The notes beneath the pieces were generated by a model. That model was not told where the DNA came from. It saw only the letters and a list, made by a program, of their open reading frames with translations, and did not search any database. This document shows, in pieces, positions 15,907 through 26,100 of a stretch of 36,328 bases of DNA; position 1 is the first letter of the stretch; each line of letters begins with the position of its first letter. The DNA lies in NCBI GenBank assembly GCA_017560085.1, contig JAFYPA010000079.1, positions 1-36,328 on the forward strand, read 5' to 3'. The translations under genes and the position numbers were made by a program. The DNA is from Clostridia bacterium (lineage in GTDB: Bacteria > Bacillota > Clostridia > Oscillospirales > CAG-382).

Positions 15907-16707
15907 ATGAAGATTAATACAACAAGAATGATTGCCATTCTCGGCTCTCTTTGCCTTGTAACTTCCTCTTTTGTTGGTTCTACACTTGCTAAGTATACAA
16001 CACAGGTTAGCGGTAATGATACTGCTCGTGTTGCTAAGTTTGGCGTTGAGCTTACTGCTGATTCTAATTTCTTCGCAAAGCAATACAACGCAGCTGATAA
16101 TACTGATGGCATTAGTGTTTTGTCCAGCACAGATGATAAGGTAATCGCTCCTGGTACAACAGGTACAGCTACACTTTTCACAATCGCAGGCGATCCTGAA
16201 GTAGATGTAAATGTTAAAGTTACACTTAACAAGGATAATGCTCTCAAAATGGTAACACTCGAAGCAGGTACATACACAGACTATACAAAGGTTGTTGCAA
16301 AGGATAGTGATGGCATAGCTAACGACTACAACACTTTTGAAATAACCGAAAATTACTACCCTGTAAAGTGGACATTAGCAAAATCCGCAAATAACGCAGA
16401 TAGCTATTCCAATATTGATGGCTTAGTAAATGTAAATCTTGCAACAATTGAAGATTATTTTACTAATGTGCTTTCTGGTGATTATCATGTTGATGCAACT
16501 ACTATCGAAAAGGGTGACTTCAGCAACATCATCGGTGATTACAAGCTCACTTGGAACTGGTATTTTGACGCCGATGCTAATGTAACTGACGATGCAGATG
16601 CAACACTTGACGCTGCTGATACATACCTCGGTTACATCGCTGCAAAGGAAACCAAGATTGACAAGGAAACATTCAACTTCTACCTCGAAGTTACCCAGAT
16701 TGACTAA
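15907..16707 (+). CDS. TasA/camelysin-like SipW-dependent secreted protein
   Basis: A 266-residue protein with the SipW-type signal pattern: short basic start, hydrophobic core, then GSTLA-KYTT with cleavage likely after A28. The mature part is Asp/Thr-rich and beta-rich. It holds a WNW motif (W216, W218) followed by DTYLG, and ends VTQID. TasA and camelysin-like proteins form extracellular fibres in biofilms. It follows a SipW gene and precedes a TasA-SLH protein. Codons are strongly shifted to A/T-ending forms (GCT, GAT, ACA, GTT) unlike the C-ending choice of neighbours, as expected of a very highly expressed gene. Start: ATG with AAAGGAG. Assignment rests on motif pattern and context. Confidence 0.82.
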   Translation: MKINTTRMIAILGSLCLVTSSFVGSTLAKYTTQVSGNDTARVAKFGVELTADSNFFAKQYNAADNTDGISVLSSTDDKVIAPGTTGTATLFTIAGDPEVDVNVKVTLNKDNALKMVTLEAGTYTDYTKVVAKDSDGIANDYNTFEITENYYPVKWTLAKSANNADSYSNIDGLVNVNLATIEDYFTNVLSGDYHVDATTIEKGDFSNIIGDYKLTWNWYFDADANVTDDADATLDAADTYLGYIAAKETKIDKETFNFYLEVTQID

Positions 16708-16738
16708 TTCAATATATCTAATAATATGATAATACTTA

Positions 16739-16795
16739 AGCCCTGTCCTTGCGGCAGGACGGGGCTCGGATTTATCCGATAGGCGGAACGCCTAT
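16739..16795 (+). promoter_or_regulatory. Three tandem hairpins after the TasA-like gene
   Basis: Hairpin 1 (16739-16766): AGCCCTGTCCT pairs with AGGACGGGGCT, 11 bp with one G-U. Hairpin 2 (16767-16778): CGGAT-TT-ATCCG. Hairpin 3 (16779-16795): ATAGGCG-GAA-CGCCTAT. They are directly adjacent and lead into a terminator-like fourth hairpin. They may protect the upstream mRNA from 3' exonucleases. Confidence 0.8.
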
Positions 16796-16823
16796 AAAAG
16801 AGCAAAATCGATTTTGCTTTTTT
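16796..16823 (+). terminator. Terminator-like hairpin between TasA-like and SLH genes
   Basis: AGCAAAATCGATTTTGCT is a perfect 18-bp palindrome followed by a run of T. The next gene begins 78 bp later with no clear new promoter, so partial read-through is likely. That would lower expression of the downstream genes relative to the TasA-like protein. Confidence 0.8.
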
Positions 16824-16900
16824 ATAAGCACTTCGCAGAATTTGTATTTTTTACTCTTTTGTACACCGTGCTTTAAATTCATGAAAGGAGGCACTCGGGC

Positions 16901-18172
16901 TTGACTAAAACTAAAAGAAATTGGATTATCGCCATTGCGGTACTGTCTCTGCTTGTTTTCTTTTCGGGAATGTTTATTCTTGTGGTTACATATGCGGGCA
17001 GTGTTACACATCCCGATGCTTCCGTTACATACACAAAGCACAACCTCGAATGGAATGCCAAAACAAAGCTTGACGAAAACGGCTCGGCGATTCTCAATAT
17101 CTTCGGCGACCCCAAGGAGGGTGAGGAGCTTCCTCTGATTCAGCCCGGAAGCGAGGGCGAATATTTCGTAAGACTTAACAACCACGTGCTGGGCAATATC
17201 GGTTATACGGTGTATCTCTACTGTGATAATCCTTATGATGTACCGCTTGAGTTCAGCATTGAAAGAAACGAAAAAATGCTTGAGGCTGACAGCATCCCAA
17301 AGGACCTTGAGAATGCAACCATACTGGATTCCGTTTCGGGAAAGCTTGGCCCCCGAAAGATAGAAAACTTCCACTTAAGCTGGCACTGGAGAACAGACTC
17401 CGATGAGGCGGACACGGCTCTCGGCAACAAGGCGGCAGAGGAAGAGGTAAGATATACCATCCATATGCTGATTGTCGTTGAGGATAACAATTCCTACTAC
17501 AATGTTTCCGCAGGCGGTGACGCAAGACTTCTCCACAGAGCCTATATGTACGGCTATCCCGAGGGAGATTTCCGTCCCGACGGAAACGCAACCCGTGCCG
17601 AGGCTTCGGCTATCTTCGCAAGAATCCTTGCAAACTATGACGAAACAATATTCGGCAAGACAAAAACAGGCTTCTCCGACGTTGACAAGGACAGCTGGTT
17701 TGCAAAATATGTTTCGTTCCTTGAGGGCGCAAGCATAATAAACGGCTACCCCGACGGAAGCTTTGCTCCCAACAACAGCATTACACGAGCGGAATTCGTT
17801 GCAATCTGCGTGCGCTATTTTGAAAACGCCGTAGGTGAAATCGTCCCCGCAGACATAGACTTTACCGACCTTGACAAGTCCCACTGGTGCTATGAGCTTA
17901 TAGCAAAGGCTGTTGCGCAGGGCTATCTCAAGGGATATCCCGACGGTGACTTCCGTCCCGACGCAAGAATCACAAGAGCCGAGGTTGTCACCATAGTAAA
18001 CAGACTTCTCGAAAGAGTTGCGGACAAGGAATTTATTGACAGATACGAAAAACAGCTTATGCAGTTCACCGACCTTGAGGACAACAGCCACTGGGCATAC
18101 TACGACATCCACGAGGCGGCAAACACCCACCACATTCAGATGATTAAGGGCGTTGAAAAGTGGATAGGCTGA
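16901..18172 (+). CDS. TasA-like ectodomain fused to S-layer-homology repeats
   Basis: A 423-residue surface protein. A membrane or signal segment (about 6-32) is followed by a beta-rich domain (about 33-198) whose WHW motif (W161, W163) and DTALG match the WNW...DTYLG pattern of the TasA-like protein upstream. Residues about 210-420 hold three SLH units with the signature GYP-G-F-P-....TRAE, plus a last partial unit. SLH repeats bind pyruvylated secondary cell-wall polymer, so this could tether a TasA-like fibre to the wall. Start: TTG, chosen because AAAGGAGG lies 9 nt upstream; the ATG at 16881 is out of frame. It is followed 28 bp later by the second SipW gene. Confidence 0.87.
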   Translation: MTKTKRNWIIAIAVLSLLVFFSGMFILVVTYAGSVTHPDASVTYTKHNLEWNAKTKLDENGSAILNIFGDPKEGEELPLIQPGSEGEYFVRLNNHVLGNIGYTVYLYCDNPYDVPLEFSIERNEKMLEADSIPKDLENATILDSVSGKLGPRKIENFHLSWHWRTDSDEADTALGNKAAEEEVRYTIHMLIVVEDNNSYYNVSAGGDARLLHRAYMYGYPEGDFRPDGNATRAEASAIFARILANYDETIFGKTKTGFSDVDKDSWFAKYVSFLEGASIINGYPDGSFAPNNSITRAEFVAICVRYFENAVGEIVPADIDFTDLDKSHWCYELIAKAVAQGYLKGYPDGDFRPDARITRAEVVTIVNRLLERVADKEFIDRYEKQLMQFTDLEDNSHWAYYDIHEAANTHHIQMIKGVEKWIG

Positions 18173-18200
18173 CAGCAGACACATTTTGAGGTAAACACCA

Positions 18201-18800
18201 ATGAAAAACATATTCAAAAGGAATATCGAGGATATCGAAGAGGATATCCTTGCGGAAACAGAAGAATCCGAGGACGAAGCCACAGCGGCGGACTCTCTGA
18301 AAAACGCAAGGAGCTTCGTGCTTATAATGCTTCTCGGAATTCTCTGCGTATACGCCTTCCTCGGAAACTCGGGAAGCAGAGGTCAGAGTCTTCCGATGCT
18401 CGGCGGCAAGGGCGTAGCGGTTGTGCTTACAGGCTCTATGGAGCCGAATCTCCCCGTGGATTCGCTTATATTCGTAAGCCGTGAGGACGAATACAAAAAG
18501 GGCGATGTTGTTGTCATTCAGGATTACTACAATCTTGTGGTACACAGAATAGTTGAAATAAACGAATCCGAGGTTATCACCAAGGGTGACGCCAACAACA
18601 CAGAGGACAAGCCCTGCGCTGTTTCCTCCATCCGAGGCAAGGTTACGGGACATCTTCCTTACGTCGGTGCGGCGGTAAGAATTATGAAAACTCCCTTCGG
18701 AAGCATGCTTCTTATAGGCGTTGTGCTTCTTCTCTGGGCTCTTGGCAGGCGCAATTCCAACGGCGAGGACGAAGAGGACGAAGAAAACAAAGACGAATAA
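18201..18800 (+). CDS. SipW-type signal peptidase I (second copy)
   Basis: A 199-residue Ser-His signal peptidase. An acidic cytosolic N terminus (residues 9-31, Glu/Asp-rich) precedes a membrane helix (about 36-55). Catalytic residues: S79 in LTGSMEPN, H115 in VVHRIV, D130 in TKGDANN. A second helix (about 166-183) is followed by an acidic tail. It differs from the first copy by charge: acidic ends here, a lysine-rich tail there. Having two suggests division of substrates or stage of assembly. It lies between the TasA-SLH gene and the small SipW-type substrate. Start: ATG with TTTTGAGGT about 11 nt upstream. Confidence 0.91.
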   Translation: MKNIFKRNIEDIEEDILAETEESEDEATAADSLKNARSFVLIMLLGILCVYAFLGNSGSRGQSLPMLGGKGVAVVLTGSMEPNLPVDSLIFVSREDEYKKGDVVVIQDYYNLVVHRIVEINESEVITKGDANNTEDKPCAVSSIRGKVTGHLPYVGAAVRIMKTPFGSMLLIGVVLLLWALGRRNSNGEDEEDEENKDE

Positions 18801-18867
18801 GCCTGAGAAAACAAAAAGACACGGGATTTAACCATCCAGAAATTTACAGAGAAAGGAAGTGACGTCG

Positions 18868-19356
18868 GTGAAGGCAAAGAGCAGAAAAATCGGAACGAGA
18901 TATACTATAATTTCGCTTTTTATACTTGTTATGCTCACGTTTACGCTTGTCGGTAATCTTATCGCAAGGTTCACAAGCGGTGTAACGAACAACAACACGG
19001 AAGCAAGCGTTGCCGCATTCAGAATCGAAGAAACGGGCGTCACCGAGCTCAATCTCTCGGGCGGCGGATTTTATCCCGGCTGTGATATCAAGTATCCCAT
19101 CACGGTACGAAACGCAAGTGAGGTTGCGGTAAACTATTCTCTTGAAGTGGCTTCGGCGGGAAATCTTCCGCTCGAATTTAAAATCACGGATGAAAACGGC
19201 ACCGAGCTCGGTACGTCCGTGGATTTACCTCCCAACGAGCTTACCTCGCACAAATATCAGCTCAGCGTAACCTGGCCCGCGGAAATCAACGACCCCGCAT
19301 ATGCGCTTAAGGTGGATATCGTAACGCTTTCTCTGAACGTCGTTCAGATTGACTGA
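18868..19356 (+). CDS. Small SipW-type secreted beta-rich protein
   Basis: A 162-residue protein with a basic start (MKAKSRKIGTRYT), a hydrophobic core, then GNLIARFTSG, matching the SipW-substrate pattern of the TasA-like protein. The mature part has the layout of a small beta-sandwich (KYPITVRNASEVAVNYSLEV), a later SVTWP motif, and the same ending VVQID. I take GTG at 18868, which has GGAAG 9 nt upstream; the GTG at 18859 would sit directly on the ribosome binding site. It is probably a minor fibre subunit or fibre base, like TapA in Bacillus. That comparison is by role and context, not by proven homology. Confidence 0.78.
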   Translation: MKAKSRKIGTRYTIISLFILVMLTFTLVGNLIARFTSGVTNNNTEASVAAFRIEETGVTELNLSGGGFYPGCDIKYPITVRNASEVAVNYSLEVASAGNLPLEFKITDENGTELGTSVDLPPNELTSHKYQLSVTWPAEINDPAYALKVDIVTLSLNVVQID

Positions 19357-19384
19357 TAAAAATCACAAGGAAAGGAAGACTGTC

Positions 19385-20164
19385 ATGGCAAAGAACGCAC
19401 AGCCCCAAAACACAGATAAATCAAAAAAGCTCAAATACATACTGCGCGGACTTACCGTGATTCTGATTCTCCCCCTTATTCTGACGGTAGCCGCAAAATA
19501 CATATACCGCAGGGAAGCAACCACGGTTGCGGTTGCGGGTGAAATTTACTTCACAAGCGACTATCTCACGGAGAGCGACAAGGAATACGTCCTTGCTCCT
19601 GACACAAAATCTCTCACCTTTACGCTTCGCAACTACGAGGATGAGCTGAGATTTACAAACTACCCCATTGACTATACCGTATCGGTTAACGGCATAGACT
19701 CATTCACAAACCAAATCCCCGCCGGACAGAGAAACACAGCGGAAATCACATTGAACGACCTTAAGCCGGGTGGCACATATGTCGTACACGCAACAACCGT
19801 AACCGGCTTCAAGAAGACCATCAAGGCAACCTTCCGAGTTCTCGAGGAGGACAAGGCTATTTACAAATACGTAAAGAACACGGACGAGTATGTGCTTCTT
19901 ACGGTGTGGACTCAGGGCGTGAGCGGTACGGTTAAGGTTTCCACCAATGCGGACAATCTCGTTCCCGACAACACAAGCGCAGTTATGGAAAACGTAAAGA
20001 CCTCGGGCGGTGCTATCTCCTTCGAGGACGACACAAGCTTCAACGAGGAATATTCGTCATACACCTACAGATTCTTTAAGAACACGCAGAAAAACGTAAC
20101 TGCGGACGAGTTCACGGTTACACTCGGTTCTGCGCAGGCAACGGTAAGAAATCCCGAAAAATAA
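19385..20164 (+). CDS. Membrane-anchored beta-rich protein of the surface locus
   Basis: A 259-residue protein, family not firmly recognised. A lysine-rich N terminus (residues 1-17) and one membrane helix (about 20-37) precede an extracellular part. It contains GEIYFTSDYLTE and TFTLRNYEDELRFTNYPIDYTVSV, a pattern I associate with proteins next to SipW genes in Clostridia, followed by an Fn3-like stretch (PGGTYVVHATTV). Start: ATG at 19385 with AAGGAAG 7 nt upstream; the in-frame TTG at 19349 lies before the ribosome binding site and overlaps the previous gene. It may be an assembly factor or membrane anchor. The giant protein gene begins 14 bp after its stop. Confidence 0.75.
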   Translation: MAKNAQPQNTDKSKKLKYILRGLTVILILPLILTVAAKYIYRREATTVAVAGEIYFTSDYLTESDKEYVLAPDTKSLTFTLRNYEDELRFTNYPIDYTVSVNGIDSFTNQIPAGQRNTAEITLNDLKPGGTYVVHATTVTGFKKTIKATFRVLEEDKAIYKYVKNTDEYVLLTVWTQGVSGTVKVSTNADNLVPDNTSAVMENVKTSGGAISFEDDTSFNEEYSSYTYRFFKNTQKNVTADEFTVTLGSAQATVRNPEK

Positions 20165-20178
20165 GGAAGAGAAAGTAA

Positions 20179-23100
20179 ATGAAGAGTTATAATAAAGAGC
20201 TGGGCGCGCTTTTGTTGACAATACTGTTGACTCTGGGCGTGTTTACACAAAATTATATACCCGATGCATTTGCCGAGCCGGAGGGAAATATCACAACTCA
20301 CCACGAGCTTCGCATAACGCACAATCCGGGCGAAGCGGGTAAGGCTCTTTCCGAGCGAATGAACGCCATCGAAAACGCCGACACCTTTGCAGATGTCGGA
20401 AAGCACGTTTACGATGTAGTAAATCCGTCAAAGCAAAGCTCGGACGGCGAGAGCAGTTCGGACAATTCGAACAGTTCGGACAGTTCACAGGGCGCAGATG
20501 AGGGCGCATCGGAATCTACGGAAGCAAAGGAATCTACAGAATCCACAGAATCCGCAGAGTCCACAGAATCAACCGATTCCCCCGAATCCGACAGTCCCGC
20601 AGAAAACGGCAGCAGCGAAAGCACAGAAAGCACCGAAAGCTCGAAAAGCACCGAATCTCCCGAGGGCAACGGTGATGAATCCGAATCCGAACCTGAAGAA
20701 TCTACAGAGCCCGAAGAGGGTGACAGCTCCGACGAATGCGAGCCGACTCCCGAAGAAAGTCCCGAGGAAGAAACCGAGGTAGAAGCTCCCGAAGAATCCG
20801 AAGGCTCGAATGAAACAGAAACAGAAACCAAAACCGAAACGGAAACAGAAACCGAACCCGAAACAGAAAACAACGAAGACCCCATAATTTCCAACGAGGG
20901 CAATGATACCGAAGCCCCCGAGGAAAACGAATCGGAGAGCGATTCCTCGGAAAACACGGAAAGCACAGAGTCCACAGACCCCGAAGAGGGTGAAGATTCC
21001 ACCGAGGACGAGCAGACTCCCGACACAGAGGAAATTCCCGAAGAGGAAGCTCCCGACTCTCCCGAGGAATCGGACGAAACCGAGGGTACGGACGGCACCG
21101 ATACGGAAACGGATACGGAAACCGACACAGAAACCGAATCCGACCCCGAAACAACTCCCGATAACAACACGGATACAGTTCCCGACGAAGGCGAAGTCCC
21201 CGATTCTGAGGGTGACTCCACCGAGGGCGAGGAATCCACGGAATCCACAGAGCCCACAGACCCCGAAGAGGGCGAGGACAACAAGGATTCCGACGAAGCA
21301 GACCAGACTCCCGAGGACGAAAAGGATTCGGACGGAGATGAAAAGACAGAGGAATCGGACAAGCCCGAGGAATCCGATAAGCCCGAGGAATCCGATAAGC
21401 CCGAGGAATCCGATAAGCCCGAGGATTCCACCACTCCCGAAAAGCCCGCAGGCTCGGGCGCAGGTGCAGGCACATCCGAAAAGCCCGACAATGACAAGGC
21501 TGAGGATGAGGAATCCGAGGAAGAAAAGTCTGAGGATGAAAAGTCTGAGAAAGACGAAACCGAGGACGAAGAAGACAAGGACGAGGAAGAAACCGACGGC
21601 TATCTCTGGGAAGGCAAGTCCGACGAGGAGCTGGCTCAGTGGATTTCCGACAAGGCAAACAAGGCGTATCTCGCAAAGCTTCTGAAGAATCCCGATTCCG
21701 AGGAAGCAGCAGCTCTCAGCGCCCGCATAAACGAAATCGAGGACAGCGAGCTTTACCGCACGGTCAAGCAGTATGTCTTTGATATAGAAAACGGCAAGGA
21801 CGAGGACGAAAAGGATTCCGCCGTATCCTACCCCTGGGACGATATGACCGACGAGGAATTCGCTCAGTGGATTCTTTGCGGTGACAACAACGACTTCATT
21901 GCGGTTATGCTCAAGGAGCTTGCCGACTCAAGAAGAGAAAAGCTTGCTAAGGCGGACGGCGAGGACGAAATCGAAGAAACAGAAGAAACAGAAGAAACAG
22001 AAGAACCGGAAGAGCCCGAGGAATCCGAAGAGGAAGGCTCCGACGAAGAAGGCTTCGACGAAGAAGGCTCCGACGAAGAAGAATCCGAAGCAAAGGTACC
22101 CTCTCCCTCCGAATCCTTCGGCAACAGAGTGGCATCTGTCGGAGACACAGCCGTATACGACGACATCAGAAGCTTCCTTACAAAGCTTTACAACTCGGAT
22201 ATTCCTCTTGAAAATCAGACGCTTCTCGACAAAAAATACGGCGTAAGCGTCAAGGGTATGCTTCCCGAGGGAGCCGAGCTCCGCGTGGAAAAGGTATCCC
22301 TTGCGGACGTAGAGGAATTCGTGGGTGAGGGCAAGACTCTTGTATTCGCATACGACATTTCCATTTGGGTAAACGACGTTGAATACACCATTCCCGAGGC
22401 TCTGGAGGTAACAATCCCCGCAGAAAAAACCGAGGACGGCAACAAGCTTTCCGTAAAGCACATCCGCAAGGACAGCGAAACAGGTGAGCGCACAGCGGAA
22501 AAAATCGAAAGCGAGCTCTCCGAGGACGGCGAGGTAACATTCTCTGCCGAAAGCTTCTCCATTTATATGGCGGTGGCTGCTGCGGCGGAGAATTATATCT
22601 ATTTTGACCTTGCGGCGGGAAGTGTAACACTTGGAACGAGTACATACGAAGGTTCTGTTTATACAACATCGGGTACCAAAAAAACAGTATCCGGTACGCA
22701 TTCGGAAAATAACAAATATTATGTGTATCAGTCTACAGGAAGCAGTTCCGGATTTGGTGAAGCGGAAGATGGCACTTTTATACTTCCCGATTACGCTCCA
22801 ATCACCAATAACGGTAAGCCCTGGGCTGAATATATTACAAACAACAAAAATATCACGGATGTTATTAAAGCGTGGAATAATAACAAGGGCACAAGAACAA
22901 GCACCGAAAATTATATAACAATTTCCGTTGCAGGTAAAAAATGTGATGTAACCATTGATAATATCTGGTCTACAAAAAATGAAGCCAGCACAAACAGAAC
23001 AACCGGCGGTATAGCCGTAACGGGAGCAGGCACCAAGGGAACCGCTGTCACCGTGCGTATAAAGGGTGACAACAGACTCTGTAATATACACTATAACTCC

Positions 23101-26100
23101 AGCGTCAATACAGGCAGTCTGACCTTTACAAGCGCCGACGGAGACGACAGCGATGACGGAACTCTTACTGTTATCGGTAAGCAGGAGGAGGCGGCGCGTA
23201 CTTATTCATATTACAAGGTTAAAGTCGCACCTAATTTCTGGAACTCCGTTATCGGCGGTAACGACTCTAGCGGTCAGGTACATAATCTTTACTTCAATGG
23301 TGCGACAATATACGCAGGCTCAACGCCCATAGAAAACTGTACCGCAATCGGCGGTGGCGGTAATGATATAGGAAATGTAATTATCAACGGCGGCACTGTA
23401 ACCGCTGTTGCTCATACAACAGGTACTGCCATCGGTGGCGGCATTGCACACACGGGTGTAGGTGGTCCAAGTGACGTAATTATAAACGGCGGTACTGTTT
23501 ATGCTTACAATTTCGGTCAGCCCGCATACGAGACAGTATCAGACTACGGCTCCAGCACACCTCAGGCAGTTAAGGACGCCGCAAAGCATGTTGCGGGAAC
23601 AGCTATCGGCGGTGGTTCTTCTATAATGAAGGCAGGTAACGAAAAAGAAGCTTATGTAACCATAACCGGCGGTAGGGTTTACGCAGAAAGCCTAGGTGGC
23701 TGTGCCATCGGTGGCGGTAACAGTGTAAACACATCCGCAGGCAGTGCGACTGTAACCATAACAGGCGGTAACATTACCGCTGTAAGCAAAGGACAAAAAA
23801 ATTATTACACAGGCTACGATGTTTCCCCCTCCGTTGCCATCGGTGGTGGCAGAGGCGGTATTTATGGTAACGGCGGTGTCGCTACGGTTAAAATTTCCGG
23901 AAAAACTACTACTCTTGTAACGGGCTCTGTAGGTGGTGGCGGTACAATCAATCCCACAGGTAATACAGGCTACGCAACAGTTGAAATTTCCGGCGGTGAA
24001 ATCTCCGGTCAGTTCGTTATGGCTAAGGGCGGCTCAAGTGCCTGTACCTTTACTATGACCGGCGGTACAATTCAGGGCAGCCACACAAGCAACACAGAGT
24101 TCATCCGTATGTATAAGGACGGCGGTGTTCTGTATATGGACGACTCAAAGGGTGTTGCAACCATTTCCGGCGGTACAATCACAAACTGCAGTGCCGAAAA
24201 CGGCGGTGCAATATATATGACCGATGGTAAGTTCACCATTTCGGATGAAGCCGTTATAACAAACTGTACCGCAACCAAAAACGGCGGTGCCGTTTGTATC
24301 GGTAACGAAACAACTCCCGCATCCAATGCGGTATTTACCGCAAACGGCGGTACTATCAAAAACAACAAGGCTACTCAAAACGGTGGTGCTATCTCGCTGT
24401 TCGGCGGTAAGGTAAATGTAAACAACGGTACATTTACCCAAAACAGCTCTACACTCAGCGGTGGCGGTATCTATGTTTCCGGCGGTAACGTTGCTATGGA
24501 AAACGGTACGATTTCCGAAAACACGGCAACCGTTGACGGTGGTGGCATTGCGGTAAACGACGGTCAGGTTGATGTCGTTCTGGGTACAATCATAAAGAAT
24601 ACGGCAACGGCAAACGGTGGTGGTATCGCAGTTAACGGCGGTAACTTTACCATGAACGACGGTACTATCTCCGAAAATACGGCAACGGTTAACGGCGGCG
24701 GTATCTCGGTTAACGGTGGTCAGGTCGATATTCTTAAGGGTATAATCACAAAGAACACAGCAGATGCAAGCGGTGGCGGTATCTCCGTTTCAGGCGGTAA
24801 CGTTTCCTTTGCAAGCGGTGAAATCACATACAACAAGGCTACCGAAAACGGTGGCGGTATCGCGGTTGAGGACGGTAACGTAATTATGTCGGGCGGTAGT
24901 GCAGACTACAACGAGGCAGGCGAAAACGGTGGCGGTATCTACGTTTCCTCCGACACAAGCGACGTTTACGCAGATATTCTCAGCGGTACGGTCAGCGCCA
25001 ACAAGGCAGGCAAGCTCGGTGGTGCTATTGCGGTTGTCGGCAAGGAATCAGGCAATCAGCAGATTTCCGCTATGATAGGTGTCAACGAGATGCACCCCGT
25101 TGAATTTGACCACACTCACAAGGACAAAAAATATACTCACAAATCCTGTCCCGAAATCAAGAACAATATCGCAAGCAGCGAGGGCGGTGCGATATATCTC
25201 TCGGGCGGTGCGAAGACCAGCCTCGAAATCTACTGTGTTTACGAGGAGCACAACCTGGCGGACGACGGTGAAACCGAGCACAACTTCATTATGATGAAGG
25301 GCGGTAACTGCGTCATCTCCACAAGCCCCAAGGATGAGGACGGCAACTTTATCGCCGAGCAAAGCACCCACGGTAATGTTCACATCACGGGTACGGCATA
25401 CATCATCGGCGGTAACATGGACCTCTGGGGATCTATGGACAACCCCTCAACCAAGCAGTACTTCACGGTTAACATTCTTGCGGACGAAAACGGAAGCAAG
25501 GGGCGCTTCGAGGACCACAGAATCGGTGTCGAGGACAATGAGCAGGAAGACGAGGAAGAAGAGGAAGAACAGCCCAAGCAGGTTTACAAGCTCCACTACT
25601 ACGAAAACTTCAAGGGCTCAGGTAAGTACAAGGCTATCGACATTGAAGAAGGTAACATTGTCAGAATTTCCGGTACCATCTACAGCCATCCCGGTTATAA
25701 AATCATCGGCTGGTACACAAATCCCGATGGTACGGGAAAAGAATACGCCGTAAACTCGGAATTCGACCCCTCGAAATATGTACCTCCGGAGGGCGGCCCT
25801 CCCTATCTTATCATTTATGCTAAGTGGGAGGCACACAACTACCACGTTGAGTTCAATCCCAACACTCCCAACGGAATAAGCTACAGCGGTGAAATGGCGA
25901 CAATGGAGGACCTTGAGTTCGACGTCAGCTATACTCTCCCCAAAAACGAGTTCACCTGTACGGGCTACACCTTCAAGGGCTGGAGCACAACCGCCGACGG
26001 AAGCGGAACAAAATTTGCGGACAAGGCGGAATTCCTCAACCTCACCGAGGTTAAGGGTGAAACGGTAATTCTTTACGCACAGTGGGACAAGCACACAGAG

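Noticed and set aside
18859..18867. GTG at 18859 as start of the small SipW-type protein
   Set aside because: It coincides with the ribosome binding site; GTG at 18868 has correct spacing.
19349..19384. TTG at 19349 as start of the membrane-anchored protein
   Set aside because: It overlaps the previous gene and precedes the ribosome binding site; ATG at 19385 is well placed.
20409..21578. Long minus-strand open frame rich in Ser opposite the acidic tract of the giant gene
   Set aside because: It is the mirror of GAA/TCC/GAC codon bias in the sense gene. It has no ribosome binding site and no domain, and its content is pure low complexity.
21928..23091. 387-residue minus-strand open frame
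   Set aside because: Antisense to the well-supported giant protein; no start signal and no recognisable domain.
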